In this document: positions 25,958-35,849 of the stretch, one piece after another | Numbering within the stretch: the stretch's first letter is position 1 | Layout: the number at the start of each line of letters is the position of its first letter | Assembly (NCBI GenBank): GCA_965207495.1 | Contig: OZ242287.1 | Location: forward strand, 1,302,001 to 1,366,000 | DNA length: 64,000 bases | Origin: Bin5 sp965207495 | GTDB taxonomy: Bacteria > Chloroflexota > Anaerolineae > Caldilineales > Caldilineaceae | Reading direction: 5' to 3' | Made by a program: the position numbers and the translations under genes | The notes under the pieces: model-generated | The model's input: the letters and a program-made list of their open reading frames with translations, nothing else | What the model was told of the DNA's origin: nothing | The model's database searches: none

Positions 25958-26932
25958 TCACAGTTCAAGATTGTTAGCGACCCGTTTGACAACGCCATCG
26001 AGCGAAGCCCGTCGAATGTCATTCAGCTCGTCGGCGCTGAAAACACCTGCCCTGTACAGATTGCGATACTCGTCAGAAACGCTCTGGTCGAATATCATCG
26101 GGTCGTCCGAGTTGACCGTTACCGGTACACCGTTGTCAAACAGAAGACGGATCGGGTGACCTGCCATGTCAGGTGCCGCATCCAACATCACATTGCTCGT
26201 CGGGCACACATTCAGCCGAATCCGGTTCTCCGCCAGCCAGCGCATCACCTCGACCGACTCGGCCGCGCCAACACCGTGCTGGACCTCCTCCAGCGCCAGC
26301 AGTTCGACCGTCCGCCGGATCTCCTCCGCGCCCCCGAACTCGCCGACATGCGCTTTCAGTTTCATGCCCGCCGCGCCTGCCTTCGCGTACAACGGCTCAA
26401 CCGCCTCCGGCGCACACGCCTCCTGGTGGTCGTACAGGTCAATCGACTGAAAAAAGTCCAGCTCTATTGCTTCATGCGCCCGCGACATTAGTTCCGGGTC
26501 GGCCGCGGCCTGCCGGGGTATACCCAGCTCCGGACGAAAACTGATCTGTGGCCGGTATCGCGCGGCCAGTGCGCCGATATGCCTGACGACCCCCGCCAGA
26601 CCATCTGCATAATACGCGGCGCGCCGCACGTCGATGCTCATCTCCAGTACAACAACGCCGTCTTCGATCGCGTCGCGCACCGCAGCTTCCACCACGAACT
26701 CGATCGTCTCGCGGTTTCGCAAGTGGGGGTCCAGAACGTCCACAGCGTATACAATCATGCCCCCCAGCTTATTCATCTTGTCCGGTGGAGGTTCCAGCCT
26801 GCAGCCCAGGCGAGCCTCCAGGTTCCGGCGGCGTGTGCTGAAATAAGCATGGCAGTGCAGGTCGACCTTGGGGGCAGCACGCAATGAATCTCGATCATCT
26901 TCAATCAGGGCGTCTACGAAACTGGTCTTCAT
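25958..26932 (-). CDS. Adenosine deaminase family protein
   Basis: A 324-residue metal-dependent TIM-barrel hydrolase. The HxH zinc ligands are in PKVDLHCHAYFS, the catalytic block is MKLKAHVGEFGGAEEI (zinc His and nearby Glu), HGVGAAESVEVMRWL supplies the next His, CPTSNVML follows, and the last ligand is in VTVNSDDPMIFDQSVSDEY. These are the ADA/adenine deaminase signatures. It deaminates a purine (deoxy)nucleoside or base, or a related aminopyrimidine. The length is normal. It sits in the minus-strand catabolic block, consistent with scavenging of imported nucleosides. Confidence 0.87.
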   Translation of the reverse strand: MKTSFVDALIEDDRDSLRAAPKVDLHCHAYFSTRRRNLEARLGCRLEPPPDKMNKLGGMIVYAVDVLDPHLRNRETIEFVVEAAVRDAIEDGVVVLEMSIDVRRAAYYADGLAGVVRHIGALAARYRPQISFRPELGIPRQAAADPELMSRAHEAIELDFFQSIDLYDHQEACAPEAVEPLYAKAGAAGMKLKAHVGEFGGAEEIRRTVELLALEEVQHGVGAAESVEVMRWLAENRIRLNVCPTSNVMLDAAPDMAGHPIRLLFDNGVPVTVNSDDPMIFDQSVSDEYRNLYRAGVFSADELNDIRRASLDGVVKRVANNLEL

Positions 26933-27010
26933 GTTACCCTTTCAGCTATCTCCTTCTCCTGAAAAAATCCCTTTCTCAGGCAGCCCCTCTCTCTTCACTC
27001 CTCACGAGCT

Positions 27011-27856
27011 TCAGGCAGCATCACTGCCGAGCAAAGATTCAAGATACTGACGACTCATCCTCGCCGCCTCTCGCGCCGGCCGCGGCGCCCGCGCCGTCCC
27101 GTCCAATTCAACGTTGATCCACCCGTCAAATCCGCCGTTCTCCTCCAGAATGGCAAAGATCTCAGGCATGGGCAGAATCCCATTACCGATCGGCTCGTAG
27201 TTCACATAGCCGCTGCGGTCGATCTCCTTACCGTCGCCATCCCGCTCGTAGCTCCCGTTCCAGTCCTTCAGATGGACGTGAACGATGCGGTCCCGGTACG
27301 TGCGCATCACCTCCAGAATATCGCTGCCACCCTTTGCGATCTGCCCCGTATCCGGCGCAAATCCAATCAGCGACGCATCGACCAGCTCCATAATCGTGTC
27401 GATGTCCTCACGCGTCTCGATAGCCGTCCCCGTGTGCGGGTGCAGCCCGACCGCGAGCCCGTTCTGAAGGCAATACTCTCCGATCTGATTCAGCGCGTCG
27501 GCCAGTCGCCGGAACTGGTCCGGCGTATAACCGTTCGCAGGACGGGGACCGCCCTGCAGTACCAGCGTTTCACCCCCAGGCAGCGCACGCAGCCCATCCG
27601 CCTCCCGGCGCGCGGTCTCCAGATCCGCCGCCGCCGTCTCCGGGTTGATCCACTCCTTGTAGCAGTAGGCGGCCGCGGTTGGGATGCCAAAACTGTCGAC
27701 AAGGCTGCGATATCCCCCAGGCCTGCTCTCGTCAAGTTCGAGAATTATGAACGCAAAAGTCTCAAATCCCTGATACCCCAGTTCGGCAGTATCCCGGTAC
27801 GCCTCCTCAACATCCCCTGGAATTCCCCAGGTGATTCCAGTATGGCCAATCTTCAT
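27011..27856 (-). CDS. Sugar phosphate isomerase/epimerase-like TIM-barrel protein
   Basis: A 281-residue member of the xylose-isomerase-like/AP endonuclease 2 superfamily. The N-terminus MKIGHTGITWGIPGDVEEAY, the metal-ligand block GLAVGLHPHTGTAIETRED, SLIGFAPDTGQIAKGG, RIVHVHLKDWNGSY and the closing GFDGWINVELDGTAR match hydroxypyruvate-isomerase or inosose-dehydratase-like proteins. It probably isomerises or dehydrates a keto-sugar or inositol derivative. The Gfo/Idh and SDR dehydrogenases upstream support an inositol- or sugar-type pathway. ATG 27856 is preceded by GAGGAGAGG. Confidence 0.88.
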   Translation of the reverse strand: MKIGHTGITWGIPGDVEEAYRDTAELGYQGFETFAFIILELDESRPGGYRSLVDSFGIPTAAAYCYKEWINPETAAADLETARREADGLRALPGGETLVLQGGPRPANGYTPDQFRRLADALNQIGEYCLQNGLAVGLHPHTGTAIETREDIDTIMELVDASLIGFAPDTGQIAKGGSDILEVMRTYRDRIVHVHLKDWNGSYERDGDGKEIDRSGYVNYEPIGNGILPMPEIFAILEENGGFDGWINVELDGTARAPRPAREAARMSRQYLESLLGSDAA

Positions 27857-27913
27857 GGTCCTCTCCTCACAAAAAACATTCGGTTGTACTGCTGGCCGCA
27901 GATCACCGGCGCC

Positions 27914-28672
27914 CTACATGATGCGGAATCCACCGTCCACATACAGCGACTGCCCCGTCACATAACTGGCCTTGTCCGAAGCAAGAAACGCCGCTACTTG
28001 CCCAATTTCGTCCGGATCGCCCGCACGTTTAAGCGCGATACTCTCCAACACAACCGGCAGAATCTCAGGGTCCTTCATAACCCAGCTGGTCATGTCCGTG
28101 TCGATCAGACCCGGATTGATACAGTTGACGCGTATATTGTGCTCGGCCAGTTCAACCGCCAGATTCGCCGTCAGCGCCTCTACGCCCCGTTTACTCGGCG
28201 CATAATGCGCCCGCCCCGGCAACACCATCCCCGCCTGCACCGACCCGATGTTGACGATTGCGCCGCCATTCCCACCGGCGATCATCTGACGGACCGCCGC
28301 CTGCGCACACAGAAACTCGCCCCGCAGGTTGATGTTGGTCACACGCTCCCACTCCTCCGGCGTTATCTCCAGGAAGGGAACGATCGACTCCACGCCGGCA
28401 TTGTTCACCAGAATATCCAGCCCGCCCAACTCCGCAACCACCCCGTCCACCATCGCCTGCACCTGGTCGGGCTGGGCAACATCGGCCATAGCCACCACCG
28501 CGCGGCCACCCAAATCGCGAACTTCCTGCGCGACCGCCTCGGCCTGACCCGCGCCCTCCACATCATTGACGGCCACGTCGGCCCCCTCCTCCGCCATCGC
28601 CAGGCAGATACCTCGCCCTATCCCCCGGCGCCCACCCGTAACCAGCGCAACCTTTCCTTGTAGTATGCCCAT
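27914..28672 (-). CDS. Short-chain dehydrogenase/reductase (FabG-like SDR)
   Basis: A 252-residue classical SDR. The cofactor loop is VTGGRRGIGRGI (TGxxxGIG), the structural NNAG motif is ILVNNAGVESI, the active site is NIGSVQ (Ser) with YAPSKRG (YxxxK), and INPGLIDTDM follows. The C-terminus ends in VTGQSLYVDGGFRIM. The Asp in AVNDVEG after beta-2 suggests NAD(H) rather than NADP(H), though this is a weak guide. It is placed between a TIM-barrel isomerase and a MocA dehydrogenase, so it probably oxidises a sugar or polyol. ATG follows GGAG. Confidence 0.92.
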   Translation of the reverse strand: MGILQGKVALVTGGRRGIGRGICLAMAEEGADVAVNDVEGAGQAEAVAQEVRDLGGRAVVAMADVAQPDQVQAMVDGVVAELGGLDILVNNAGVESIVPFLEITPEEWERVTNINLRGEFLCAQAAVRQMIAGGNGGAIVNIGSVQAGMVLPGRAHYAPSKRGVEALTANLAVELAEHNIRVNCINPGLIDTDMTSWVMKDPEILPVVLESIALKRAGDPDEIGQVAAFLASDKASYVTGQSLYVDGGFRIM

Positions 28673-28693
28673 CTCTAAACTCCTTTTTTCGTC

Positions 28694-29863
28694 CTATGAT
28701 TCCCGTCTGACTCGCCATCTTTCCCGCGGGTTCGGTGAGACGTGTCTCCCGGTCTCGTCTCCCTGCGGAGGAAAATCCCCTGTCTCGCACATCGCCAGAA
28801 ATGGATTATCCCGCACCTCGACCGGGAACTTGACGATGGAACGCCGCCGCGCCGACTCATAGATGCCAATCATCACCTCGGTGATCTTGCGGCCGTTCTC
28901 GCCATCTAACGGATGGGGCGCCCCCGTCTCGATCGTCTCCATCAAGTCCTTGATCTCCAGCCCAATTGCGCTCACAGGCGCCGGCCATTCAATCTCTATG
29001 TCCTCGATTTCGCTGCCCCGAAAGATGCGCACCGCAGGCGTCGACTCGATATCCGTGATTTTGAATACGTCACCGTATACTTCCAGCCTGCCCCCGTCGC
29101 CGTGAATAATGAAATGGTGGTAACGATGGCGCTCGTCGCTCCAGCTCGGATCCAACGACTTCTGCCGCCTGACTCCGCCTTCTCGCGCCGCCTCGCGCGC
29201 CATCCAGCCCCAGACCATGCTGGCTCTAACCTGGTTCGTGAACGCCAGGAAGGCAATGCCCGCGTTTTCGCAGCGGTGACCGTAATACTCATAGCCTTCA
29301 TGCCCGTCCACCTGCCCCAGCAAATGGTCCACTTCCGGCTCGCCCAGCAGCGACAGCAGCATATGGATCGTGTGCGTCCCGTCTGTCATCAGGCAACCGG
29401 CCTTGAGCGAGGCCTCAGCCGAGACCACGCGCCCAATCGCGCCGTCGGCAATCAACTCACGGGCACGCGCGTACTGAGGCATATAGTAACGCTGGTGGCT
29501 GATGGTCAGCCGTGAGCCGGATGCTCGGCAGGCCGCCAGCATCTCGTCAGCTTCGGCTAGATCCATCGCCATCGGCTTTTCGCACACGATGCCCTTCGTC
29601 CCTGCCTGCGCCGCGGCCACCACCATCGAGCAATGCAACGCATCATGCGTCACCACCGACACCAGGTCCGGCTGGACCTCAGCCAGCATCCTCCTGTAGT
29701 CGGTGAACAACCCCTCAGCGCCCGTCTCCTCCGCGAAAGCCTGCAGAGCATCTTCAGAGATATCGGCCCCCGCCACGATCGGAATGCCCAACTCCTTGTA
29801 CGCCTGCATGTGCCCCCGCGCCATCCGCCCGCACCCGATCACCGCGGCTTTATAATCTGTCAT
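28694..29863 (-). CDS. Gfo/Idh/MocA-family oxidoreductase
   Basis: A 389-residue sugar/inositol dehydrogenase-like protein. The Rossmann start is AAVIGCGRMARGHMQAYKEL, the catalytic EKP motif is intact (GIVCEKPMAMDLAEADEML), and the substrate domain includes TISHQRYYMPQYARARELI and DGTHTIHMLLSLLGEPE with the usual Asp/His pair. It contrasts with the altered MocA copy at 5608-6810. It lies 21 bp upstream of the SDR gene on the same strand, so is likely co-transcribed. The exact sugar substrate is unknown. Confidence 0.92.
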   Translation of the reverse strand: MTDYKAAVIGCGRMARGHMQAYKELGIPIVAGADISEDALQAFAEETGAEGLFTDYRRMLAEVQPDLVSVVTHDALHCSMVVAAAQAGTKGIVCEKPMAMDLAEADEMLAACRASGSRLTISHQRYYMPQYARARELIADGAIGRVVSAEASLKAGCLMTDGTHTIHMLLSLLGEPEVDHLLGQVDGHEGYEYYGHRCENAGIAFLAFTNQVRASMVWGWMAREAAREGGVRRQKSLDPSWSDERHRYHHFIIHGDGGRLEVYGDVFKITDIESTPAVRIFRGSEIEDIEIEWPAPVSAIGLEIKDLMETIETGAPHPLDGENGRKITEVMIGIYESARRRSIVKFPVEVRDNPFLAMCETGDFPPQGDETGRHVSPNPRERWRVRRES

Positions 29864-29908
29864 TGGAATTTCCCCTGGTGGAAGTCAGTGCCCAAATACC
29901 CGGGCCGG

Positions 29909-30916
29909 TCACGATACACTGCGCTTGGCATCCCCGAAGCGTGCCACCGTCTCGTCGCGCAGACGCCGCGCATAGTCAACATTGTACTGAAGCCGGGCCG
30001 GAATGACCGTGGCCCAATCCATATCCTTGCCCTCCTCCGGCCGCGGATGGAGGCCGGCCCTCAACAGCTGCTCCCCGCGCCACAGATGGCGCACAAAGCG
30101 GGCCATGCGGGACGGCGTCAGATCAGTAAAGCTCTCGAGAAACGCCTCGTCATACATCGGAATCGGGATGAAACCCCCGCTGTCCTCAATGTTCAGATGA
30201 ACATTCGGATTAGCCCGGTAAAGGATCTCCACCACCGCCGGCAGATCGACCAGGCCGCGCCCCAGCGGCGCGCCCCCCTGCCAGTTATATCCCTCTTGAG
30301 TGGGATAGATACACGTGTCTTTGAAATGTGTAGTATGCACGTAAGGCGCCAGCGCCCGCGCCGCGTCCACGGGATCCTCCAGCAACCCCAGTGCATTGGC
30401 TGTATCCAGGTTGGCGCGTACGTGCGCTGAATCCACCGCTTCGATGATGCGCACAAGCTCCAGCGAAGTCAGATCGACATGCAGCTCCATCGTGATCATC
30501 ACGTCGAAGTCCGCAGCCATCACGCTCAACTCGCGTAATACCTCGATCGTCAGCTCGATCTGTTCTGCCAGTGTCGGCGCAGAAAACGTGCGCTCCTTGA
30601 GCAGCCCAAAACAGGTATTCAGGAACGGCGCGTTCAACCTCCTGGCCAGCGGGAAAAGAGGTTTCCATTCTTCCACCATTTCGGCAACGGTCCGCCCGCT
30701 CTGTCCGGGATTAACTCCCGCGCCCGCCAATTCCAGATAAAGCCCATGGGCCTTTGCTTCGGCAGCCAGCTTGTCCAAATAATCATCGTCGTGGCCCTGC
30801 AGAAGCCTCGCCGAAAAATGCAGCCCCTCCAGACCGTGGGCCCTCGTCAGTTCCAGGAGCTCCAACGGATCAAGGCTTACAGCCTTCAGTGTCAGGGCGT
30901 CAAGGCCAACTTTCAT
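29909..30916 (-). CDS. Sugar phosphate isomerase/epimerase-like TIM-barrel protein
   Basis: A xylose-isomerase-like barrel of about 335 residues. It starts at MKVGLDALTLKAVSLDPLEL; ATG 30916 has GAGGAG five bases upstream, whereas the longer frame to 30958 lacks such support. Metal-ligand blocks are VMITMELHVDLTSLELVRII, HVRANLDTANALGLLEDP, YVHTTHFKDTCIY and NPNVHLNIEDSGGF. It is a distant relative of the isomerase at 27011-27856. An epimerase or dehydratase of a keto-sugar is plausible. The FtsX-like permease gene downstream is probably in the same transcript. Confidence 0.88.
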   Translation of the reverse strand: MKVGLDALTLKAVSLDPLELLELTRAHGLEGLHFSARLLQGHDDDYLDKLAAEAKAHGLYLELAGAGVNPGQSGRTVAEMVEEWKPLFPLARRLNAPFLNTCFGLLKERTFSAPTLAEQIELTIEVLRELSVMAADFDVMITMELHVDLTSLELVRIIEAVDSAHVRANLDTANALGLLEDPVDAARALAPYVHTTHFKDTCIYPTQEGYNWQGGAPLGRGLVDLPAVVEILYRANPNVHLNIEDSGGFIPIPMYDEAFLESFTDLTPSRMARFVRHLWRGEQLLRAGLHPRPEEGKDMDWATVIPARLQYNVDYARRLRDETVARFGDAKRSVS

Positions 30917-30974
30917 AAGCGCTCCTCTCTGGGTACTGCTAACAGGGACCGCATTCACGCGCCGCCGTTAAATA

Positions 30975-33851
30975 TCAGGCAAGTGCCTCGCCCATCTTAA
31001 CCGCCTGGAAAGTCTTCATCCGCACCAGCAGCCAGAGCGTGCCCACCGCGGCCGCCAATACCATGATCAGCATCGCCAGCACCAACTGCGCTACATCGTC
31101 CCACGCGATCTGCACGACAAATGGCGGGACCAGGTCCGCCTGATCGTACCCAATCTGGTAAAAGGGTATGAAAAGGTAGCTGCTCAGCAGTCCCAGGTAA
31201 CTGCCCGCGGCAATGCCCGCCGTCGTAACTGTCACCTGTTCGCCGCCAAGTGAAAAGACAAGCTGGCTCGTTGAAAGTCCCATCGCCCGCAATATGCCCA
31301 GCTGAATGAATCGCTGCCGAAACGACAGCGCCGAATAGATCACCAACGCTAACATACTCAACAGGGCCACCGCGATGAAGCCGACCGATAGGAAACCGAA
31401 CAGCCCGACCCGGGCCGGCCTTGCCTGCGCCTCCGCCAGCTCCGAATGCGCATCTTCCATGGCAAGAATCCTGTAACCAATATCGTCCAAAGAACTTGCC
31501 AGCAACTCCGGATCTATCGCTTCCTCCGTGGCCAGCCAAACCCTGTATGGCACCTCGTGGCCAAGCAGTGAAAAGATGTAGTCCAGGTTGGCGACAAAGA
31601 ACTCGCCGTCCTCCGGGTAGACGGTCGGAAACAGCTCCATTGCCCCCACGATCTGAAAGTCAAACGTCGCATTGCTGGCGGATACGAGCCCGCTCAGCGC
31701 GATCGTGTCGCCAACCTGAAGGCCCAGAGCATCCATCATCGACTGGCTGACAATAACGCCGCCATACTCCACGGCCAGCGCGTTCATGAGCGACCCAAGG
31801 GAGTCGTTCGCAAAGTCCGGCCGGAAATAAGCGACCTCCGGGAACTGGCTGCGGTCGATGCCGAAAAGCCTGCCGCTGACCAACCTGCTGCCGACGCGCG
31901 TGGAGACGGGGAACTCGCCAATGCGGGTCGCCGCCCTCACCCCCGGCGCCTGCCTGTGATCGTCCACAGGCATATTTATCCAGACAAACTCCTCTTCTCC
32001 CTCTTCTACCGGACGACCGTCCTCAGAGGGAAGAATCCGCAGCGCCGCCCCCTCGGTCAGCGTGACATCCGCGCCAACCTCGAAAAAAATGCGCGCCACC
32101 AGGTTGGCATCCAGCGTGCGTGCCATCGACGCCGTGAAAGTGCCAAGGCTTGTCGTCAAGATGAGCAGCAGCAATAAACTGGTATAGATTCTGCCCGTGC
32201 GCGCCAGATTATAAAACGCCAGCAGCATCGAGATTCCGCCCAGGCGCGCCCACAGCATACTTAGAATCAACGCGATGATGGGGAAAAGACGGACGGCCAC
32301 AAGGGCAACCGCCAGAATAAACAACGCCGGCGCCAGAAACAGCAGTGGGTTATCCAGCGGGTCCGCGGGGACATCGGCCTGCAAAAAGGCGATCCGTCCC
32401 TGCGTCCTCAGCATGTAGTAACCGTAGCCCGCAACGCCTAGCAACAGAAAGTCAAGATACGATCGCTCCCAGAAGGAGCGGCGCTGTCGTCTGCTTATCT
32501 CCTGCTTGGCTTCGACAATCGCCAGCCGCGCTGCCCCCATGGCCGGCAGCACCGTGGCAAAGAGGGCGCCGCCGATCGCGACAACCGTATACGTCATACT
32601 TGTCGTTGTCGTCTCAATTTGGAGCGGCGTCTGCGCCTCAAATGTCATGAAATAGCGCGTCCCGCCTATGAACTGCGCCACCACCTTCCCCAACATAGGG
32701 CCGACTGCCAGCGCAACGAGCCCCAGCGTAGCGCCTTGCAGCAAATAGATTGAGAAGATCTGACCGGTCGTTGCCCCCCGGCTCTTGAGGATCGAAATCT
32801 CTATCTGCTGCCGCTTTACCATGCTGTCGGCGATCAGAACAATGAAGTAGAGTACAAGCCCTAAAATGGGAATGCTGAATAGAAGCAGCAGAATCGCCTG
32901 CGTGGAAGCGACGAGCCGGTACCGCCTCAGCGCCGAAACCGGCGAAAGTTCCAGATATGTCGTCGCTACCCGGCTCTTGATCTGCCGGTCGACACGATTG
33001 ACTCGGCCCAGGAAGCGGTTCACGTCCTCTGCGCGAACCGAGTCGCCGTCAACAACCTTGTACCAGCCGACATCGTTCAAGGCGTGCGGAACTCTCGCCC
33101 CGATCCCGCCGATATAGGTGCTTTCAGGGACGAGGAAGACGTTCGCGAAGGACAACGGCGGCAAATGCCAGGTTGCGCTGCCTTCTGTGCGGGGAATCCA
33201 AACCCCTGCAATTCGTATCGGAATCTCCAACCGCACAGTATTGCCGTTCAATGTGCGCGCGCTCGGGTCGAAGAGAGTATACCTCTCCCCCACCTGCATT
33301 CCGGCCTCCACCGCAAATTCCTCGCTGACGAGAACGTCAACGACCTCGCCGCTGCTCCCCTCGGCGCTTCCCTGCGCGGGGAACTCGCCCTCGGCAACGG
33401 AAACGTACTCTTCAAGGCGGTCGATAAAGCCCAGGTAGCCGCGCAACAGAGGCTTGTCCCGCAGCTCATACTGGCCGTCGCGCACAGGAAACACTTGCAA
33501 GAGATCGCTCTTGACATAGTGCATGTCCGACCGGTGCGGAAGCCCTAGATCCTGGTTGTAGAGGGTCTCCATGTACTGATTCAGGAGATGATACGCCTCC
33601 CAATCAGCGCCTTCGACGCTTGAGCCCTTTACATAGTGATAAAAAAAGGAGAATGCGGAGCGGTTCGGTACGGTCTGCAACTCGTGTTGCAGCAAAGAGC
33701 GGTTGGCCGCGTCAGTGTACATCGGCGGCGCCGATGCCAGCGCCACCACCACGCTCCAACCGAGCAGAAGACAAAGTGTCAGCACCGGTTCGGAACTGAA
33801 ACGCCGGAGAGCGATTCTCCATAGGCCAAGATAGCTGTTAATGGAACGCAT
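30975..33851 (-). CDS. Giant FtsX/MacB-like ABC permease (two FtsX domains)
   Basis: A membrane protein of about 958 residues. An N-terminal helix (VLTLCLLLGWSVVVALAS) is followed by a large extracytoplasmic domain, an FtsX core of three helices near residues 330-450 (ILLLLFSIPILGLVLYFIVL, TTGQIFSIYLLQGATLGLVA), a second hydrophobic block and external domain, and a second FtsX core at the C-terminus (FLSVGFIAVALLSMLALVIY to MLIMVLAAAVGTLWLLV). Such proteins pair with a LolD/MacB-type ATPase to move lipoproteins or small molecules; no such ATPase gene is adjacent. ATG 33851 gives the tidy start MRSINSYLGLWRIALRRF; a TTG at 33884 is possible. A paralogue is encoded at 52417-55254. Confidence 0.85.
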   Translation of the reverse strand: MRSINSYLGLWRIALRRFSSEPVLTLCLLLGWSVVVALASAPPMYTDAANRSLLQHELQTVPNRSAFSFFYHYVKGSSVEGADWEAYHLLNQYMETLYNQDLGLPHRSDMHYVKSDLLQVFPVRDGQYELRDKPLLRGYLGFIDRLEEYVSVAEGEFPAQGSAEGSSGEVVDVLVSEEFAVEAGMQVGERYTLFDPSARTLNGNTVRLEIPIRIAGVWIPRTEGSATWHLPPLSFANVFLVPESTYIGGIGARVPHALNDVGWYKVVDGDSVRAEDVNRFLGRVNRVDRQIKSRVATTYLELSPVSALRRYRLVASTQAILLLLFSIPILGLVLYFIVLIADSMVKRQQIEISILKSRGATTGQIFSIYLLQGATLGLVALAVGPMLGKVVAQFIGGTRYFMTFEAQTPLQIETTTTSMTYTVVAIGGALFATVLPAMGAARLAIVEAKQEISRRQRRSFWERSYLDFLLLGVAGYGYYMLRTQGRIAFLQADVPADPLDNPLLFLAPALFILAVALVAVRLFPIIALILSMLWARLGGISMLLAFYNLARTGRIYTSLLLLLILTTSLGTFTASMARTLDANLVARIFFEVGADVTLTEGAALRILPSEDGRPVEEGEEEFVWINMPVDDHRQAPGVRAATRIGEFPVSTRVGSRLVSGRLFGIDRSQFPEVAYFRPDFANDSLGSLMNALAVEYGGVIVSQSMMDALGLQVGDTIALSGLVSASNATFDFQIVGAMELFPTVYPEDGEFFVANLDYIFSLLGHEVPYRVWLATEEAIDPELLASSLDDIGYRILAMEDAHSELAEAQARPARVGLFGFLSVGFIAVALLSMLALVIYSALSFRQRFIQLGILRAMGLSTSQLVFSLGGEQVTVTTAGIAAGSYLGLLSSYLFIPFYQIGYDQADLVPPFVVQIAWDDVAQLVLAMLIMVLAAAVGTLWLLVRMKTFQAVKMGEALA

Positions 33852-33889
33852 TGAAATGTGCAGGAGAGACCGCAGCGCTCCCAAGCAGC

Positions 33890-34771
33890 TTACATCTTGA
33901 TGGCGCCGGAGCTAAGCCCTTCGACAAACAGGCGGCTTGTAAATGCGAACAGGATGATGAGAGGAATCGAAGCGATTACATAACCCGCCATCAGAGGACC
34001 CCAGATCGTGTACCAGGCCGTTCGAAATGCGTAGAGTCCGATGGTCAGGGTCATCAGCTCGTTACTGCGGAGTGTAACCAGGGGCCAGATAACATCGTTC
34101 CATGTGCTCAGAACGTGCATAATTGCGACGACGCCCAAAATCGACTGCGACAGCGGGATGCCAATGTGACGGAATACCTGCAATTCGGTGGCGCCGTCGA
34201 TCCGCGCCGCTTCAAACATCTCTCCCGGCAGAGCTTGGAAAAACTGCCGCAGGATGAAGATGGCAAAAACCTGCCCGCCCGCAATGTAAGGGGCAATCAA
34301 CACCCAGCGGGTGTTCAGGAGACCAAGGTCCTTGACCAGCAGAAAAGCCGGAATCAGGGTAAGTTCCCCCGGCACCATCAACAGGGCCAACACGCCGAAG
34401 AAGAAGATTTCTCTCCCCGGGAAAGGATAGCGGGCAAATGCCCACGCTGCAATCGCCGCCAGAATAACCATGCCAACCACCGACGTGCCGCTGGTGATTA
34501 TGCTGTTCAAAATGTAGCGGGAGACGATGCGCCAGGCTTCAAGATAGTTATCGGGGTGGAGCGGAAACGTGACAGTGAACGGGTAATGGTCAAACTGCGG
34601 GATATCCTTGAACGAAATGATTATCGTGATGATGAACGGCAGGAACATGAAAAACAGGAAGACGCCCAGACCCAGGTGGCGCCACCAATCCCCCGTGCGC
34701 CAGGCACGGCGCCAGCCGGCGCCCATCGACATACGTTGCACCGGTTGCGGTTGTCCTTCCAGTACTGTCAT
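33890..34771 (-). CDS. Carbohydrate ABC transporter permease, MalG type
   Basis: A 293-residue inner-membrane permease of the carbohydrate uptake (CUT1) class. It shows six predicted helices, beginning with HLGLGVFLFFMFLPFIITII, and the EAA motif ALPGEMFEAARIDGATELQVFRHIGIPLSQ that contacts the ATPase. It ends with the usual FVEGLSSGAIKM. ATG 34771 follows AGGAG. It is the third gene of a MalE-MalF-MalG order on the minus strand. The ATPase (MalK/MsmX type) is not in the cluster; a shared one elsewhere is common for this class. Confidence 0.93.
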   Translation of the reverse strand: MTVLEGQPQPVQRMSMGAGWRRAWRTGDWWRHLGLGVFLFFMFLPFIITIIISFKDIPQFDHYPFTVTFPLHPDNYLEAWRIVSRYILNSIITSGTSVVGMVILAAIAAWAFARYPFPGREIFFFGVLALLMVPGELTLIPAFLLVKDLGLLNTRWVLIAPYIAGGQVFAIFILRQFFQALPGEMFEAARIDGATELQVFRHIGIPLSQSILGVVAIMHVLSTWNDVIWPLVTLRSNELMTLTIGLYAFRTAWYTIWGPLMAGYVIASIPLIILFAFTSRLFVEGLSSGAIKM

Positions 34772-34860
34772 CGCTCAATTCTCCTGTCGTCCGGGTGACC
34801 CAAATCCTATCCCTGGCCGGTGCCCCGGCAACTCCTGTTCACAAACCTCGCACGCACCAC

Positions 34861-35826
34861 TCAATAGTCACCAGTCTTGACGAACTTCACATTCAAGATC
34901 GTCAGACCCATAATCAGCACAAACAAAAACATGCCGATCGCCGACGCGTAACCCATCTTGTTCCACAAAAATGCGTTGTTGTACATCCATAGCCCGGGCA
35001 CCATGCTCGCCGTCCCCGGCCCGCCGGCCGTCATCACAAAAACAGCCACCCACCCCTGCAGGCCCCCAATGACCGCCAACACGATGATCAACTTGAACTG
35101 ACCGAGAATAAGAGGAATGTCGATCGAAAAGATTCGCCGCAGACCGGAGCATCCGTCTACCAGCGAACTGTCTATCACCTCATCAGAGATGCCCTGCAGG
35201 CCCGCAAGATAGATGAGCACGGTGACCCCGCCCACCCACGGGAACCCCATGAACGTAACCGCATAAAGCGCCGTCTTCGGGCTGCCCAGCCACGGCTGCT
35301 GCCAGTCCTCCAGCCCGACCCCCTCCAGGAAGGCGTTCAAAAGGCCGTGCGTGCCGTCATAGATGAACTGCCACAGCAACAAAATGACGATGCCCGGCAC
35401 CACCGCCGGCAGAATCGTCAGCACGCGATACGAGTACTTGTGTACATTGCTCCGCAAATTGAAGATCAGTTCAGCGACAATGAAGGGAAACGTCACAGCA
35501 CTGATCACCCGCCATGAAGTAAGCAGACTCACATGCCGCAGCGACTTGAGGAAAATATCATCCCTGATGAATAGCTTCTCGAAGTTCCCCAACCCCAGAA
35601 ACTCCGGCTGCAGGCCGATATCCCACTTGAAAAAGGCCCGGTATAGCCCCATGAAGGCCGGGTAATAGTTGAAGGTCAGTAGCAGCGCAAAAGTGGGGAC
35701 CAGCATCAGGTAAACGAACCGGTAACGATAGATACGTTGCCCGAGCGTGGCCTGCCTTTCCTGCGGTACCGCCGGTCTCGCGGCCGTAGCATGTGAAGCA
35801 GGTGCGCGAATCTCTTCAGTTGTCAT
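34861..35826 (-). CDS. Carbohydrate ABC transporter permease, MalF/UgpA type
   Basis: A 321-residue inner-membrane permease, the partner of the MalG-type protein. A polar cytoplasmic N-terminus of about 30 residues precedes helix 1 (YRFVYLMLVPTFALLLTFNYYPAFMGLYRAF). The EAA-like loop is ISDEVIDSSLVDGCSGLRRIFSIDIPLILGQ, in which Ala and Gly of the consensus EAAxxDGA are partly replaced (VIDSSLVDGCS). The C-terminus carries GYASAIGMFLFVLIMGLTI. The gap to malG is about 90 bp. A strong hairpin separates it from the binding-protein gene. Confidence 0.93.
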   Translation of the reverse strand: MTTEEIRAPASHATAARPAVPQERQATLGQRIYRYRFVYLMLVPTFALLLTFNYYPAFMGLYRAFFKWDIGLQPEFLGLGNFEKLFIRDDIFLKSLRHVSLLTSWRVISAVTFPFIVAELIFNLRSNVHKYSYRVLTILPAVVPGIVILLLWQFIYDGTHGLLNAFLEGVGLEDWQQPWLGSPKTALYAVTFMGFPWVGGVTVLIYLAGLQGISDEVIDSSLVDGCSGLRRIFSIDIPLILGQFKLIIVLAVIGGLQGWVAVFVMTAGGPGTASMVPGLWMYNNAFLWNKMGYASAIGMFLFVLIMGLTILNVKFVKTGDY

Positions 35827-35849
35827 AGCGCTTTTCCCGTTTCCACAGT

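Noticed and set aside
27272..28663. 463-codon plus-strand open frame
   Set aside because: It spans two clear minus-strand genes (TIM-barrel isomerase and SDR) antisense and has no recognisable fold.
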